Both the position numbers and the translations under genes were made by a program. A stretch of DNA of 64,000 bases from an uncultured Phocaeicola sp. GTDB taxonomy: Bacteria > Bacteroidota > Bacteroidia > Bacteroidales > Bacteroidaceae. Location: assembly GCA_944320885.1 (NCBI GenBank), contig CALUJE010000009.1, positions 33,668-97,667 of the forward strand. Reading direction: 5' to 3'. The number at the start of each line of letters is the position of its first letter. Positions within the stretch are counted from its first letter, which is position 1. Positions 26,397 to 35,869 of this stretch are shown here, in pieces. The notes below the pieces were generated by a model, which was not told the DNA's origin, searched no databases, and worked only from the letters and a program-made list of their open reading frames with translations.

Positions 26397-27681
26397 ATAC
26401 GAAACTGACCCGTTTGACAGAGAACATTTGTGGCATCCTTATACCTCGGCTACCAATCCGCTACCGACCTATAAGGTAAAGAAAGCAGAAGGATGTATCA
26501 TAACATTGGATGATGGCACGGAACTGATTGAAGGAATGTCGTCATGGTGGTGTGCTGTGCACGGATACAATCATCCGGTGCTGAATAAGGCAATAGAGGA
26601 ACAGATTCATAAGATGTCGCATGTCATGTTTGGCGGACTGACACATGAGCCGGCCATAGAACTTGGCAAATTATTGCTGGACATTGTTCCTCCTTCCATG
26701 CAGAAGATATTCTATGCCGACAGTGGCTCGGTGGCTGTAGAGGTTGCTTTGAAGATGGCCGTACAGTACCAGTTTGCAAAGGGATGTCCGCAGAAGAATA
26801 ATTTTGTGACCATCCGTTCGGGATATCACGGTGATACATGGAATGCCATGTCAGTCTGCGACCCTGTAACGGGTATGCACAGTTTGTTTGGAACGGCTTT
26901 ACCGGTGCGTTATTTTGCTCCTTCTCCACAATGCCGTTATGGAGAAGAATGGAATTCCGAAGATATTTTGCCTCTTAAGAAGATTGTTGAGGAACATCAT
27001 GGCGAGCTGGCCGGGCTCATATTGGAGCCGGTAGTTCAGGGAGCCGGCGGTATGCGTTTTTATAATCCGCAATATCTGCGTGAGGCTGCTCAATTATGTA
27101 AGGAATATGGACTGTTGCTCATTTTTGATGAGATTGCTACCGGATTCGGACGGACCGGAAAACTTTTTGCATGGGAGCATGCCGGAGTAGAACCGGATAT
27201 CATGTGTATAGGAAAAGCACTTACTGGAGGATATATGACGTTCTCTGCTGTATTGACAACCGATGAAGTGGCTTCGTGCATATCCGACAACTATCCTAAT
27301 GCCTTTATGCATGGACCTACGTTTATGGGAAATCCGTTGGCTTGTGCCGTAGCCAAGGCTTCGGTCCAACTGCTCCTGTCATCAGGATGGAAACAAAAGG
27401 TAGACAATATAGAAAAGCAGTTGAAAGAAGAACTGCAACCGGCATGGAAACTGCCTCAGGTGGCTGATGTCAGAGTGCTGGGTGCCATTGGAGTGATTGA
27501 AACCAGAGAGCCTGTAGATATGGCATGGATGCAGAAACGTTTTGTGGAAGAAGGCGTATGGGTACGCCCGTTCGGAAAACTGGTTTATATAATGCCGCCC
27601 TTTATCATGTCTGCGGAGCAGTTGCATAAGCTGACTTCTGCACTGATAAAGATTGTGAGTGAAATGAAAATGGAAAAATGA
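26386..27681 (+). CDS. bioA: Adenosylmethionine-8-amino-7-oxononanoate aminotransferase
   Basis: BioA is a PLP-dependent class III aminotransferase. It uses S-adenosylmethionine as amino donor to convert 8-amino-7-oxononanoate (KAPA) to 7,8-diaminopelargonate (DAPA). The N-terminal [18 protein letters not shown] and the [14 protein letters not shown] segment (WWCAVHG is characteristic of BioA) support the call. [11 protein letters not shown] and the PLP region [14 protein letters not shown] (about residues 247-260), with the PLP lysine in CIGKALTGG (about 273-281), are also present. The length of 431 is usual. It overlaps both neighbours by a few bases. Confidence 0.96.
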   Translation: MNYKYETDPFDREHLWHPYTSATNPLPTYKVKKAEGCIITLDDGTELIEGMSSWWCAVHGYNHPVLNKAIEEQIHKMSHVMFGGLTHEPAIELGKLLLDIVPPSMQKIFYADSGSVAVEVALKMAVQYQFAKGCPQKNNFVTIRSGYHGDTWNAMSVCDPVTGMHSLFGTALPVRYFAPSPQCRYGEEWNSEDILPLKKIVEEHHGELAGLILEPVVQGAGGMRFYNPQYLREAAQLCKEYGLLLIFDEIATGFGRTGKLFAWEHAGVEPDIMCIGKALTGGYMTFSAVLTTDEVASCISDNYPNAFMHGPTFMGNPLACAVAKASVQLLLSSGWKQKVDNIEKQLKEELQPAWKLPQVADVRVLGAIGVIETREPVDMAWMQKRFVEEGVWVRPFGKLVYIMPPFIMSAEQLHKLTSALIKIVSEMKMEK

Positions 27682-28838
27682 ATATGAATGATATTTGTCA
27701 GTCATATAAGGATGAGTTGCAGAGACTGGAGGCTTCGGGCAATCTGAGAAAGCTTCCAAGTGTGGTGCACGATGGTAAATGGGTGATAGATGGTGGCAGA
27801 AAGATGCTGAATCTGTCTTCCAATGACTATCTAGGTCTGTCCACCGATAAAGCGTTACGACAGGAGTTTATAAGCAATCGCATGACAGAAGAATGTTTGT
27901 TTTCATCATCTTCCTCACGTTTGCTTACGGGCAATTACACCATCTATGACCGGCTTGAAACTCTTCTGGCCGATTTGTTTGGAGCAGAGAGTGCACTGGT
28001 GTTCTGTAGCGGATACCACATGAATACGGGCATTCTTCCGGCAGTGACAGACAGCACGACGCTGATATTGGCCGATAAGCTGGTACATGCCAGTATCATT
28101 GACGGAATAAGATTGTCACAGGCACAGTGTGTGCGGTATCGCCATCAGGACTACAAGCAGCTGGAAATGTTGCTTCAGAAGCATAAAGATAACTTTTCTC
28201 GTATAATCATTGTTACTGAGAGTATTTTCAGTATGGATGGTGATATAGCTCCGTTGTACAAGCTTGTTGACTTAAAGAAGATGTATCCGAATGTGATGCT
28301 TTATGTTGATGAAGCTCATGCAATTGGGGTGAGAGGCGATAACGGATTGGGAATTGCAGAAGAACAAGGCTGCATTCACGATATTGATTTCTTGTGTGGA
28401 ACATTTGGTAAGGCTTTGTCTTCGGTGGGTGCATATGTTATTTGCCGGAAAGCAATCCGTGAGTTTCTGGTGAACAGAATGCGTACCTTGATTTTTACTA
28501 CGGCTCTTCCGCCGGTAAATGTGGCCTGGACTTATTTTATAGTAGAGCATCTTTCTCAGATGAAAGAACGGCGCAATGCCTTGAACCTTGTTTCATCACG
28601 TCTGCGGGATGCATTGCGGGTCAAAGGTTGTGATGTGGCATCGGAAAGTCACATCGTGCCGATGATTGTAGGTAAGAGCAGTGATACCATATTGAAGGCT
28701 GAAGAAATGCAGCGTAAGGGATTTTATGTGTTGCCTGTCCGTCCGCCTACCGTACCGGAAGGAACCTCACGTTTGCGCTTTTCATTAACAGCTGCTGTGA
28801 GTGAGGAGGAAGTCGGTCGTTTAATAGAAGTATTGTAA
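27678..28838 (+). CDS. bioF: 8-amino-7-oxononanoate synthase
   Basis: BioF condenses pimeloyl-ACP (or CoA) with alanine to form KAPA, releasing CO2, with PLP. Family motifs are [13 protein letters not shown] (about residues 46-58), [25 protein letters not shown], and the PLP lysine in [11 protein letters not shown] (about 244-254). The 386-residue length is normal. The start overlaps the bioA stop by 4 bases; a second ATG two codons on is also possible. I considered the related glycine C-acetyltransferase but the operon context fixes BioF. Confidence 0.95.
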   Translation: MNMNDICQSYKDELQRLEASGNLRKLPSVVHDGKWVIDGGRKMLNLSSNDYLGLSTDKALRQEFISNRMTEECLFSSSSSRLLTGNYTIYDRLETLLADLFGAESALVFCSGYHMNTGILPAVTDSTTLILADKLVHASIIDGIRLSQAQCVRYRHQDYKQLEMLLQKHKDNFSRIIIVTESIFSMDGDIAPLYKLVDLKKMYPNVMLYVDEAHAIGVRGDNGLGIAEEQGCIHDIDFLCGTFGKALSSVGAYVICRKAIREFLVNRMRTLIFTTALPPVNVAWTYFIVEHLSQMKERRNALNLVSSRLRDALRVKGCDVASESHIVPMIVGKSSDTILKAEEMQRKGFYVLPVRPPTVPEGTSRLRFSLTAAVSEEEVGRLIEVL

Positions 28839-28842
28839 ACTT

Positions 28843-29511
28843 ATGAAACAGATATTTTTGAAGAAAGAGGGAAATTCCGGATTGTTGCTTTTCTTTGCCG
28901 GATGGGGAGCTGATGAACATCTTTTTACAGCACCTGTACTTGACGGATATGACTGCATGTTGTGTTACGATTATCGGGCACTGGATTTTGACAGCTCCTT
29001 GCTTGATGGCTACGCTTCTGTCCGTCTGTTGGCCTGGTCAATGGGGGTGTGGGTTGCCCAACATGTTGCATCCCGCCTTAAACTGAACTATGACAGAAAA
29101 GTAGCTGTAAACGGAACACCTTACCCGATTGATGACAAAAAGGGTATACCGTATGCTGTATTCATGGGAACTTTGGAAGGAATTTCCGTGCCTACACTTT
29201 ATAAGTTCCGGCGCAGAATGTGCGGGTCGGCAAAAGAATTGCAGGAGTTTACGGCCAGAATGCCTCAAAGAGCATTGGAGGAACTGAGAGATGAGCTGGC
29301 AGCTCTTCAGCGTTTTGTTGCAGAAAGTGATGCCGGAGATGCTTCTTTCTGGGATGAAGCCATAGCAGGTAAAAACGATTTTATATTTCCGTTTGAGAAT
29401 CAGATGAATGCCTGGAAAAACATTCATGTGCAGGTAATGGATATAGCACATTATGATACTTCTCTTTTTGCTGATTTGTTAAGAAAGGAGGAAATGTGGA
29501 CAAAACATTGA
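28843..29511 (+). CDS. bioG: Pimeloyl-ACP methyl ester esterase, BioG type
   Basis: BioG removes the methyl group from pimeloyl-ACP methyl ester at the end of pimelate synthesis and replaces BioH in some bacteria. The 222-residue alpha/beta-hydrolase shows LLFFAGWGADEHLF near the N-terminus and the nucleophile elbow LLAWSMGVWVA (Ser about residue 66). The final DIAHYDTSLF would carry the catalytic His. This is the DUF452/BioG pattern. It lies between bioF and bioC and overlaps bioC by 16 bases. Confidence 0.92.
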   Translation: MKQIFLKKEGNSGLLLFFAGWGADEHLFTAPVLDGYDCMLCYDYRALDFDSSLLDGYASVRLLAWSMGVWVAQHVASRLKLNYDRKVAVNGTPYPIDDKKGIPYAVFMGTLEGISVPTLYKFRRRMCGSAKELQEFTARMPQRALEELRDELAALQRFVAESDAGDASFWDEAIAGKNDFIFPFENQMNAWKNIHVQVMDIAHYDTSLFADLLRKEEMWTKH

Positions 29512-30248
29512 TAAAGCAACGTTTTGCCAAGGCGGTAGCTACCTATGAAAAGGAAGCTGCTGTGCAAAGGCAGATAGCTTCTCATATGGTAGAGCTTATG
29601 GAAAAATATCTGCCTGAAGATGTGCATCGTAATGTGTGGGAGATAGGTTGCGGTACCGGGATGCTTACGCGTTTTTACCTCAACCGTTTCACTCCGGAGG
29701 AACTTTATCTTAACGATTTGTGTCCGGAAGTAAAACCGTATCTGGAGGATGTATTGAGTAGTAAGGTGACCTTTGAGGCTGGCGATGCTGAAGGAATGCT
29801 GCCTCCGTTGCAGACAAGTCTGCTTGTTTCATGTTCAGCATTGCAATGGCTTGAAGAGCCGGTTTCTTTTCTTGCGCGCTGTCAGGATGCGATGACCTCG
29901 GATGCTTTTCTGGCATTCAGCATGTTTGGCGAAGATAATATGAAAGAGATGTGCATGCTGGCAGAGAATACCTTGAATTATTATACGCTCGATGAACTGA
30001 AGGATATGCTTGCACGGCAAGGACTGAATGTATTGTATTCTGAGGAAGAACGCATTCCGTTGCAGTTTGATTCTCCGCTGGATGTATTGAGACATTTGAA
30101 GCTGACAGGTGTAACAGGAATCAACCGTCAGCAATGGACTAAAGGAAAGCTGGAAAGCTTCTGCCGGCAGTATAAGGATATGTTTGCATTACAGGATGGT
30201 AGAGTCGCACTGACTTATCATCCGGTTTATATAATCATAAAAAAATAA
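29496..30248 (+). CDS. bioC: Malonyl-ACP O-methyltransferase
   Basis: BioC methylates the free carboxyl of malonyl-ACP with S-adenosylmethionine so that fatty-acid enzymes can build the pimeloyl chain. The SAM-binding motif is WEIGCGTGMLTRF (about residues 48-60). The segments LRRLKLTGVTG-like (here VLRHLKLTGVTGINRQQW) and ALTYHPVYIIIKK match BioC. I start at GTG 29496 because a good Shine-Dalgarno sequence (AGGAGG, 29487-29492) precedes it; the start overlaps bioG by 16 bases. The length is 250. Confidence 0.93.
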   Translation: MDKTLIKQRFAKAVATYEKEAAVQRQIASHMVELMEKYLPEDVHRNVWEIGCGTGMLTRFYLNRFTPEELYLNDLCPEVKPYLEDVLSSKVTFEAGDAEGMLPPLQTSLLVSCSALQWLEEPVSFLARCQDAMTSDAFLAFSMFGEDNMKEMCMLAENTLNYYTLDELKDMLARQGLNVLYSEEERIPLQFDSPLDVLRHLKLTGVTGINRQQWTKGKLESFCRQYKDMFALQDGRVALTYHPVYIIIKK

Positions 30249-30252
30249 AAGT

Positions 30253-30900
30253 ATGGAAAATGGTGTATATTTTGTAAGTGGCATCGATACCAATATTGGA
30301 AAAAGTTATGCCACCGGATTCATAGCAAAACAATGGAATGAAAAAGGTGTCCGTACAATAACCCAGAAACTGATACAGACTGGAAATACCGATTTGTCGG
30401 AAGATATAGAGTTGCATAGAAAACTGATGGGGACAGGACTGCTGAAAGAAGATCACGAAGGACTTACTATGCCTGAAATCTTTACTTATCCCTGCTCTCC
30501 TCATCTGGCAGCCGAGATAGACCACCGTTCAATTGATTTTGATAAAATAGAGAAGGTTACTCATGAATTGTGCAACCGTTATGATGCCGTGTTGCTTGAG
30601 GGGGCCGGTGGCCTGATGGTTCCTCTTACGCGTGACTATCTAACAATAGATTATGTTGCGGATAAAGGATATCCTTTGATCTTTATCACTTCCGGCCGTT
30701 TGGGAAGCATAAACCATTTCTTGCTCAGCCTGGAAGCAATCAGGAAGCGTAACATACGTCTGCATGCAGTGGGATATAATCTGTTCCCGGTAGGTGAAGA
30801 TAAGATTATTCAGAAAGATACAGAGGAATATATTATAAACTATCTGAAAGTTAACTTTCCAGAGACTTTGTTCATAAAGATTCCTTGTATCCATGTATAA
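30253..30900 (+). CDS. bioD: Dethiobiotin synthetase
   Basis: BioD closes the ureido ring of dethiobiotin from DAPA, CO2 and ATP. The P-loop is GIDTNIGKSYATG (about residues 9-21), and TQKLIQTGN and VLLEGAGGLMVPLTRD (about 115-130) are the expected DAPA- and Mg-binding segments. The 215-residue length is normal. It is the last gene of bioB-A-F-G-C-D. A hairpin terminator follows at 30906-30948. Confidence 0.95.
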   Translation: MENGVYFVSGIDTNIGKSYATGFIAKQWNEKGVRTITQKLIQTGNTDLSEDIELHRKLMGTGLLKEDHEGLTMPEIFTYPCSPHLAAEIDHRSIDFDKIEKVTHELCNRYDAVLLEGAGGLMVPLTRDYLTIDYVADKGYPLIFITSGRLGSINHFLLSLEAIRKRNIRLHAVGYNLFPVGEDKIIQKDTEEYIINYLKVNFPETLFIKIPCIHV

Positions 30901-30905
30901 AAGTT

Positions 30906-30948
30906 TGCCCTGCCTCGAATAACTTGGCAAGTTATTTGAGACAGGGCA
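30906..30948 (+). terminator. Terminator of the biotin operon
   Basis: A 19-bp stem with one mismatch and one G-U (30906-30924 with 30929-30948, loop GGCA region) is followed by a T-rich tract. It separates bioD from the convergent skp-like gene and may serve both. Confidence 0.75.
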
Positions 30949-30970
30949 TTATTTTGTGTATTGGAATATG

Positions 30971-31573
30971 TTATTTCTTTTCAGCCGGAACGTAACGTTT
31001 GTTAAGTCCTTCAATGATTTCTTTTGTAATGTTGAGAGAAGGATCAGCATATAACAAATTGTCGGCACCGGTATTGCTTATGATAAGGCTGTAACCTTTA
31101 GTCTTGTTATATTCTTTCAGGAATGAATTGATAGAATCACGTAACTGCATGCTGTTCTTGTCATTTTCCTGTTGTAACTCAGCCATTAGTCGTTGGTGTT
31201 GAGCTTCCAGATCCTGACGCATTTTCAACAAGCGAGCCTGTTCCTGTTGTGCTCTTTCCGGAGTAAATACATGGTTGTTATATTTTCTTTCGAATTCACG
31301 AACTTCATTGTCAAGGGCTTTCATCTTCTCGTTTAATGTTGCATTGACGTTTTCCTGTTTTCTCATCATTGCTTCATTAAGGTCTTTGCAGAAATTATAT
31401 TGTGTCAGCAGGCTGTCTATTTCTACATATGCGATTTTCAGTTCAGAAACTCCTCCGGTAGGAGTTGCATTGCCTGTATTTGTAGTTGTTCCTTTGTTGT
31501 TATCACATTGTGTGAATGCGGTCATGACTGCCAATGCAAGAAGTCCGTTCACAATAAAGTTTTTTTTCTTCAT
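30971..31573 (-). CDS. OmpH/Skp family periplasmic chaperone, lipoprotein form
   Basis: A 200-residue protein of the OmpH/Skp family that helps unfolded outer-membrane proteins cross the periplasm. It has an N-terminal signal with possible lipobox FTQC (about residue 23), a low-complexity Thr/Gly/Asn linker, then LKIAYVEIDSLLTQY, the family's conserved first strand. A long charged coiled coil (about 70-150) and the C-terminal GYSLIISNTGADNLLYADPS follow, again typical. The small membrane-protein gene ends 32 bases upstream on the same strand. Confidence 0.85.
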   Translation of the reverse strand: MKKKNFIVNGLLALAVMTAFTQCDNNKGTTTNTGNATPTGGVSELKIAYVEIDSLLTQYNFCKDLNEAMMRKQENVNATLNEKMKALDNEVREFERKYNNHVFTPERAQQEQARLLKMRQDLEAQHQRLMAELQQENDKNSMQLRDSINSFLKEYNKTKGYSLIISNTGADNLLYADPSLNITKEIIEGLNKRYVPAEKK

Positions 31574-31605
31574 AACGTATCAGGTTGTTCTATGTATATA
31601 ATAAT

Positions 31606-31830
31606 TTATTTTTCTTTGTCTGATTCAGCGAGCTTGAAATTCCATGTCTTTTTCAGGCGCGCCTCTTTGTCTTGTGCTTGAACGCAATGAATTCCCTTTT
31701 TCCGTAAAGCTGCATTGCCGCTGACATGTGTGTTTGGGAATTTTCCGTTTTTCTTAAATAGTATTTGTATGGATAATAATAGCATACAAATAGCAACTAT
31801 TAACACGGATATAAGTATTGTTTCAAGCAT
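31606..31830 (-). CDS. Conserved small membrane protein (74 aa)
   Basis: A short protein with one N-terminal membrane helix (about residues 4-26) and a basic cytoplasmic tail with NTHVSGNAALRKKGIHCVQA. That pattern of His, Gly-Asn and a single Cys recurs in small Bacteroidetes proteins as I recall them; the function is unknown. It probably shares a transcript with the downstream skp-like gene. A -7 box TATCTTTG (minus strand) is at 31851-31858, about 20 bases upstream. Confidence 0.72.
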   Translation of the reverse strand: MLETILISVLIVAICMLLLSIQILFKKNGKFPNTHVSGNAALRKKGIHCVQAQDKEARLKKTWNFKLAESDKEK

Positions 31831-31978
31831 TTCTTTTTAATTTTGTGCTGCAAAGATATATTTTTGCTTTCACTAATCTATGTCTTTTTTTCAAAAAATG
31901 AGAATCAGAGAGTTAGAAGTGATTTTATTTAACGAATTTTAGTGTTTTACTCTAATATCATGAAAGGAGATATTAAAA

Positions 31979-33439
31979 ATGGAAAAAGAACAAAACCTGA
32001 AACCTGAATGTGTTTTTCACTATTTTGCTGAAATATGCAAAATTCCCCGTCCTTCAAAAAAGGAAGAGAAGATTATTGCTTATCTGAAAGAATTCGGTAA
32101 AGCACACCAGCTTGAGACTCTGGTAGATAAAGCTGGTAATGTTTTGATAAGAAAGCCTGCGACACCGGGATATGAAGATAGAAAGACTGTTATTTTGCAG
32201 TCACATATTGATATGGTGTGCGAGAAGAACAAAGATACCGAGCATGATTTTGAAAAAGACCCAATAGAAACTTATGTTGACGGAGAATGGTTGCGTGCTA
32301 AAGGTACTACCTTGGGAGCAGACAATGGTATTGGTGTTGCTACCGAGTTGGCTATTCTTGCTTCAAATGATATAGAACACGGACCTGTTGAATGTCTGTT
32401 TACTGTAGATGAAGAGACCGGACTGACTGGTGCTTTTGCTTTGGAAAAAGGTTTTATGAATGGAGATATTCTGTTGAATCTTGATTCTGAGGATGAAGGT
32501 GAGCTGTTTATAGGATGTGCCGGAGGTGTACGTGCTTTGGCTGAATTTGATTATGAAACAGTTGCTGTACCTGCAGGTTATTTCTGCTTCCGCGTATCAT
32601 TGGAAGGTCTTACCGGTGGACATTCTGGCGACGATATAAACAAAATGCGTGCTAATGCCAATAAGGTATTGTGCAGATTCCTTTATCAGATAAGCAGAAA
32701 ATATGATTTCTATCTGCTGGATATTGAAGGTGGAAACCTGCATAATGCCATTCCGCGTGAGGCACATGCTTTGTGTGCTATTCCGATGGAGCATAAGGAA
32801 GATGTACGTGTAGACTGGAATGTGTTTGCTGCAGAAGTTGAAGAGGAATATTCAGTAACTGAAAAGAACATGAAGTTTAAGCTTGAGTCTGAAACATTCT
32901 GCGGAACAGCCATTGATCGTCAGGTTACTACCAATTTCCTGCGTGCAATGCAAGGAGCATTCAATGGCGTCTTTGCCATGAGTCAGGATATGCCGGGCCT
33001 GGTAGAGACTTCTTCAAATCTGGCTTCTGTAAAGGTACGTGACAATAAAATCATCATTACAAGCAGTCAGCGTAGTTCCATATTGTCTGCACGCAAGAAT
33101 GTTGCTGATACCATGCAGGCTATATTTGAGTTGGCCGGTGCACGGGTTGATGTAGGCGAAGGTTATCCGGGCTGGAAACCCAATACCCATTCTGAAATTC
33201 TAGCCATAGCCGTACAGACTTATAAGGAACTGTTTGGTACTGAACCGAAAGTGAAAGCTATTCATGCCGGTTTGGAATGTGGTTTGTTCCTTGAAAAATA
33301 TCCTTCACTTGATATGGTTTCATTTGGTCCTACATTGCGTGGAGTTCACTCTCCGGATGAGCGTATGCTTATACCGACAGTAGATAAATACTGGAGACAT
33401 TTGCTGGCTATCTTGAAACAGATTCCTGTAAAGAAATAA
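31979..33439 (+). CDS. pepD: Aminoacyl-histidine dipeptidase (beta-Ala-His dipeptidase)
   Basis: PepD is a cytoplasmic M20-family zinc dipeptidase that splits aminoacyl-histidine and similar dipeptides. Zinc-site motifs are SHIDMVCEKN (about residues 75-84), LGADNGIGVA (about 113-122), DEETGLTGAF (about 145-154) and LDSEDEGELFIGCAGG (about 168-183). The late HAGLECGLFLEKYP also fits. The 486-residue length is as expected. The Shine-Dalgarno AAAGGAG (31963-31969) lies 9 bases before the ATG. It forms a single-gene unit closed by the terminator at 33457-33501. Confidence 0.95.
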   Translation: MEKEQNLKPECVFHYFAEICKIPRPSKKEEKIIAYLKEFGKAHQLETLVDKAGNVLIRKPATPGYEDRKTVILQSHIDMVCEKNKDTEHDFEKDPIETYVDGEWLRAKGTTLGADNGIGVATELAILASNDIEHGPVECLFTVDEETGLTGAFALEKGFMNGDILLNLDSEDEGELFIGCAGGVRALAEFDYETVAVPAGYFCFRVSLEGLTGGHSGDDINKMRANANKVLCRFLYQISRKYDFYLLDIEGGNLHNAIPREAHALCAIPMEHKEDVRVDWNVFAAEVEEEYSVTEKNMKFKLESETFCGTAIDRQVTTNFLRAMQGAFNGVFAMSQDMPGLVETSSNLASVKVRDNKIIITSSQRSSILSARKNVADTMQAIFELAGARVDVGEGYPGWKPNTHSEILAIAVQTYKELFGTEPKVKAIHAGLECGLFLEKYPSLDMVSFGPTLRGVHSPDERMLIPTVDKYWRHLLAILKQIPVKK

Positions 33440-33456
33440 AATCTTATATTTTTAAT

Positions 33457-33501
33457 AATACTCCGGCTTGAAACTTTAAAGTTTGAAGACCGGAGTATTT
33501 T
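33457..33501 (+). terminator. Terminator after pepD
   Basis: A 10-bp stem (33457-33466 with 33490-33499) encloses a second palindrome (AAACTTTAAAGTTT), followed by TT and AT-rich sequence. Confidence 0.7.
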
Positions 33502-33520
33502 ATAATTACTCTATTGGCTT

Positions 33521-34528
33521 ATGAAAGCTGTTCTCATCATAATGTTGTCATTGTATTGCATGTTACCGCTTCATGCACAGACATCACGCTTCAGGCTGAT
33601 GGAGTATAATGTGGAGAATTTATTTGATTGTGAAGATGATTCTCTGAAAAACGATGACGAGTTTCTGCCGGATGCTTTACGGAAATGGAATTATGGGAAA
33701 TACAGGGCCAAACTCGAACGGCTTATGAAAGTAATTGTGGCGGTCGGTGAAGACCAGGTTCCGGACCTGGTGGCATTGTGCGAGGTTGAGAATGAAAAGG
33801 TTTTACGTGACCTCACTTTGTATACTCCACTGAAAGTGCTTGGATATCGTTTTGTCATGACAGATTCTTCCGATGAACGGGGAATTGATGTTGCCCTGCT
33901 GTATCAGCCGGGGCGTTTCAGATTACTTTCGCAGAGGAATATTCATGTGTCATTACCGGGAGAGCGGCCAACGCGGGATATCATGCACATATCCGGTAAG
34001 ATAATAACGGGAGATACGCTGGATGTCTTTGTGGTTCATTTTCCTTCGCGTGCCGGAGGAGAGAAGACTACCCGTCCGTATAGGATACATGTGGCGAAGG
34101 AACTGAAGTGTCAGTATGATTCAGTTTTTGCAGCGCGTAAAAATCCTCAAATTGTGGTGACTGGAGATTTTAATGATTTTCCGGAGAGTATGTCAATTTC
34201 TGAGATACTTGGTGCAAGTTATCCTTCCGGAACTGTTTTTCCGCATAAACTTTATAATGTTGTGGCCGGTTGTAAACCGGGAACTTACCGATATCAGGGT
34301 GTATGGGGAATATTTGACCATATTCTTGTTTCGGGTACGTTACTGGATACAAAGAATAAATTTCATACTTCTGCTCAGCATGCAGAGATAGTGACTTTTC
34401 CTTTTTTATTGGAGAAAGATACCAAGTATGGTGGTCTGAAACCTTTTCGCACGTATCTGGGACCACGTTATAAAGGCGGGTATAGTGACCATCTGCCGGT
34501 AAGGGTTGATTTCTTTTTTACAGACTGA
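33521..34528 (+). CDS. Secreted endonuclease/exonuclease/phosphatase family protein
   Basis: A 335-residue exported hydrolase of the EEP superfamily (DNase I, sphingomyelinase, inositol phosphatase fold). The signal peptide ends near LHAQ (about residue 19). Core motifs are RLMEYNVENLFD (about 25-36), LCEVENEKV with the metal-binding Glu, DVFVVHFPSRAGG, VTGDFNDFP (about 212-220) and the terminal GYSDHLPVRVDF with the catalytic His. The substrate is not readable from the sequence. It is convergent with rlmH, whose stop lies 4 bases away. Confidence 0.88.
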   Translation: MKAVLIIMLSLYCMLPLHAQTSRFRLMEYNVENLFDCEDDSLKNDDEFLPDALRKWNYGKYRAKLERLMKVIVAVGEDQVPDLVALCEVENEKVLRDLTLYTPLKVLGYRFVMTDSSDERGIDVALLYQPGRFRLLSQRNIHVSLPGERPTRDIMHISGKIITGDTLDVFVVHFPSRAGGEKTTRPYRIHVAKELKCQYDSVFAARKNPQIVVTGDFNDFPESMSISEILGASYPSGTVFPHKLYNVVAGCKPGTYRYQGVWGIFDHILVSGTLLDTKNKFHTSAQHAEIVTFPFLLEKDTKYGGLKPFRTYLGPRYKGGYSDHLPVRVDFFFTD

Positions 34529-34532
34529 TGTG

Positions 34533-35006
34533 TTATTCATGATGATAGGCTCCGCCATTTAATATGTTCATAGCCCGGTATAACTGTTCAACAAACAGTA
34601 TACGTATCATTTGGTGTGAAAATGTCATTTTGGACAATGACAGCTTTTCACTGGTAGCAGCATATACGCTGGGAGAGAAACCGTAAGGTCCTCCAATTAC
34701 AAAAACCAACCGTTTGTTTACGGTATTAAGTTTACGTTCCATCCACGAAGCAAATTCAACGGAACGGAATTCCTTTCCTCCTTCATCAAGCAATACAACA
34801 GTGTCTCCGGGTTGTAATGCTTTTAATATGAGTTCACCTTCTTTTTCCTTCTGTTGTTCCTGTGTGAGACTTTTTGTGTTCTTCAGTTCCGGAATAACTT
34901 CTATATCAAATGAAATGTAATGTTTTACACGCTCAGTGTAATCATTTATTATGGTGATATAATGTTTCTCTACAGTTTTTCCAACTACAAGCAATGTGGT
35001 TTTCAT
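34533..35006 (-). CDS. rlmH: 23S rRNA pseudouridine-1915 N3-methyltransferase
   Basis: RlmH methylates pseudouridine 1915 of 23S rRNA on assembled 70S ribosomes. The SPOUT-fold protein of 157 residues shows LDEGGKEFRSVEFASWM (about residues 73-89), the SAM-binding FVIGGPYGFSPSVY (about 102-115) and the C-terminal HQMIRILFVEQLYRAMNIL with the active Tyr/His region, ending YHHE. It is a single gene, with -7-like boxes (TATCTTTG on the minus strand) at 35030-35037 and 35050-35057. Confidence 0.95.
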   Translation of the reverse strand: MKTTLLVVGKTVEKHYITIINDYTERVKHYISFDIEVIPELKNTKSLTQEQQKEKEGELILKALQPGDTVVLLDEGGKEFRSVEFASWMERKLNTVNKRLVFVIGGPYGFSPSVYAATSEKLSLSKMTFSHQMIRILFVEQLYRAMNILNGGAYHHE

Positions 35007-35067
35007 ACAGTTCCTATTGTTTATCAGTGCAAAGATAGCAGAAATACGCCAAAGATAAAAGCGGATA

Positions 35068-35116
35068 TAAAAAGGGTGGAGCCCGCCACCATACCGCCGT
35101 ATGGCCTGCGAGCTCC
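35068..35116 (-). terminator. Structured GC-rich terminator after the LytTR operon
   Basis: On the minus strand an outer 5-bp stem (35112-35116 with 35078-35082) encloses a perfect inner hairpin (35099-35104 with 35089-35094) in an unusually GC-rich stretch, followed by a five-T run (35069-35073). It lies 28 bases after the response-regulator stop. Confidence 0.6.
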
Positions 35117-35143
35117 TGATCTACATATAGAGAGTATTGTAAT

Positions 35144-35869
35144 TTATTGCATGGTTTTGTCACTCAGATAATCCTGAATGTCCTGCTTGTAACTGTCAGA
35201 TATCGGAATATATTCTTTTCCGAAAACGATACGTCCGCGTTCAATCAGTTTTATTTTGCTCTTTTGAACGATGTATGAACGATGTATTCTGATAAACTGT
35301 GCAGATGGCAATCGTTCTTCCATGCTTTTCATACTCATTAATGAGAGTATGGGACGTGGCTCGTTTTCCAGATAGATTTTTACATAATCCTTAAGACCTT
35401 CAATATAGAGTATATCTTTTAAAGGTATCTGAACCAACTTATAATCACTTTTTACATAAATACATTCATCACCGGTGTTGCTTTGTGCATTGTTCTTTGA
35501 CTTTTCTTTCATTTCAAACCATTGATATGCTTTGTTGGCAGCTTCGAGAAAATCTTTATAGCTGATGGGCTTCAAAAGATAATCGAGTGCATTTACCCTG
35601 TAACTGTCCAATGCATATTGGCTGAAGGCTGTAGTGAAGATGATACGTGTTTCCGGGCTGACTATATGCGAAAACTCCAGTCCGTTCAATTCAGGCATCT
35701 GAATATCGAGGAACAGCAAATCGACAGGATTGTCCTGCAATCCCTTTGAAGCCATTACTGCACTGGTATATTCTCCTTTCAGTTCCAGAAAGGGAGTTTT
35801 GTTTGCATAAGTCTTTAGTAATCCTAAAGCTAGCGGTTCATCATCAACTATAGCGCAAGTTAAGATCAT
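35144..35869 (-). CDS. LytTR-family response regulator
   Basis: A 241-residue response regulator. The receiver domain (about residues 1-120) has the acidic pair near the N-terminus (CAIVDDEPLALGLL) and the phospho-acceptor Asp in LLFLDIQMPELNG (about 52-64). A LytTR DNA-binding domain follows (about 140-238; IYVKSDYKLVQIPLKDILYI, then FIRIHRSYIV). It overlaps the histidine-kinase gene by 4 bases and is the last gene of the efflux operon. It probably controls that operon or envelope genes; inference from context. Confidence 0.92.
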   Translation of the reverse strand: MILTCAIVDDEPLALGLLKTYANKTPFLELKGEYTSAVMASKGLQDNPVDLLFLDIQMPELNGLEFSHIVSPETRIIFTTAFSQYALDSYRVNALDYLLKPISYKDFLEAANKAYQWFEMKEKSKNNAQSNTGDECIYVKSDYKLVQIPLKDILYIEGLKDYVKIYLENEPRPILSLMSMKSMEERLPSAQFIRIHRSYIVQKSKIKLIERGRIVFGKEYIPISDSYKQDIQDYLSDKTMQ

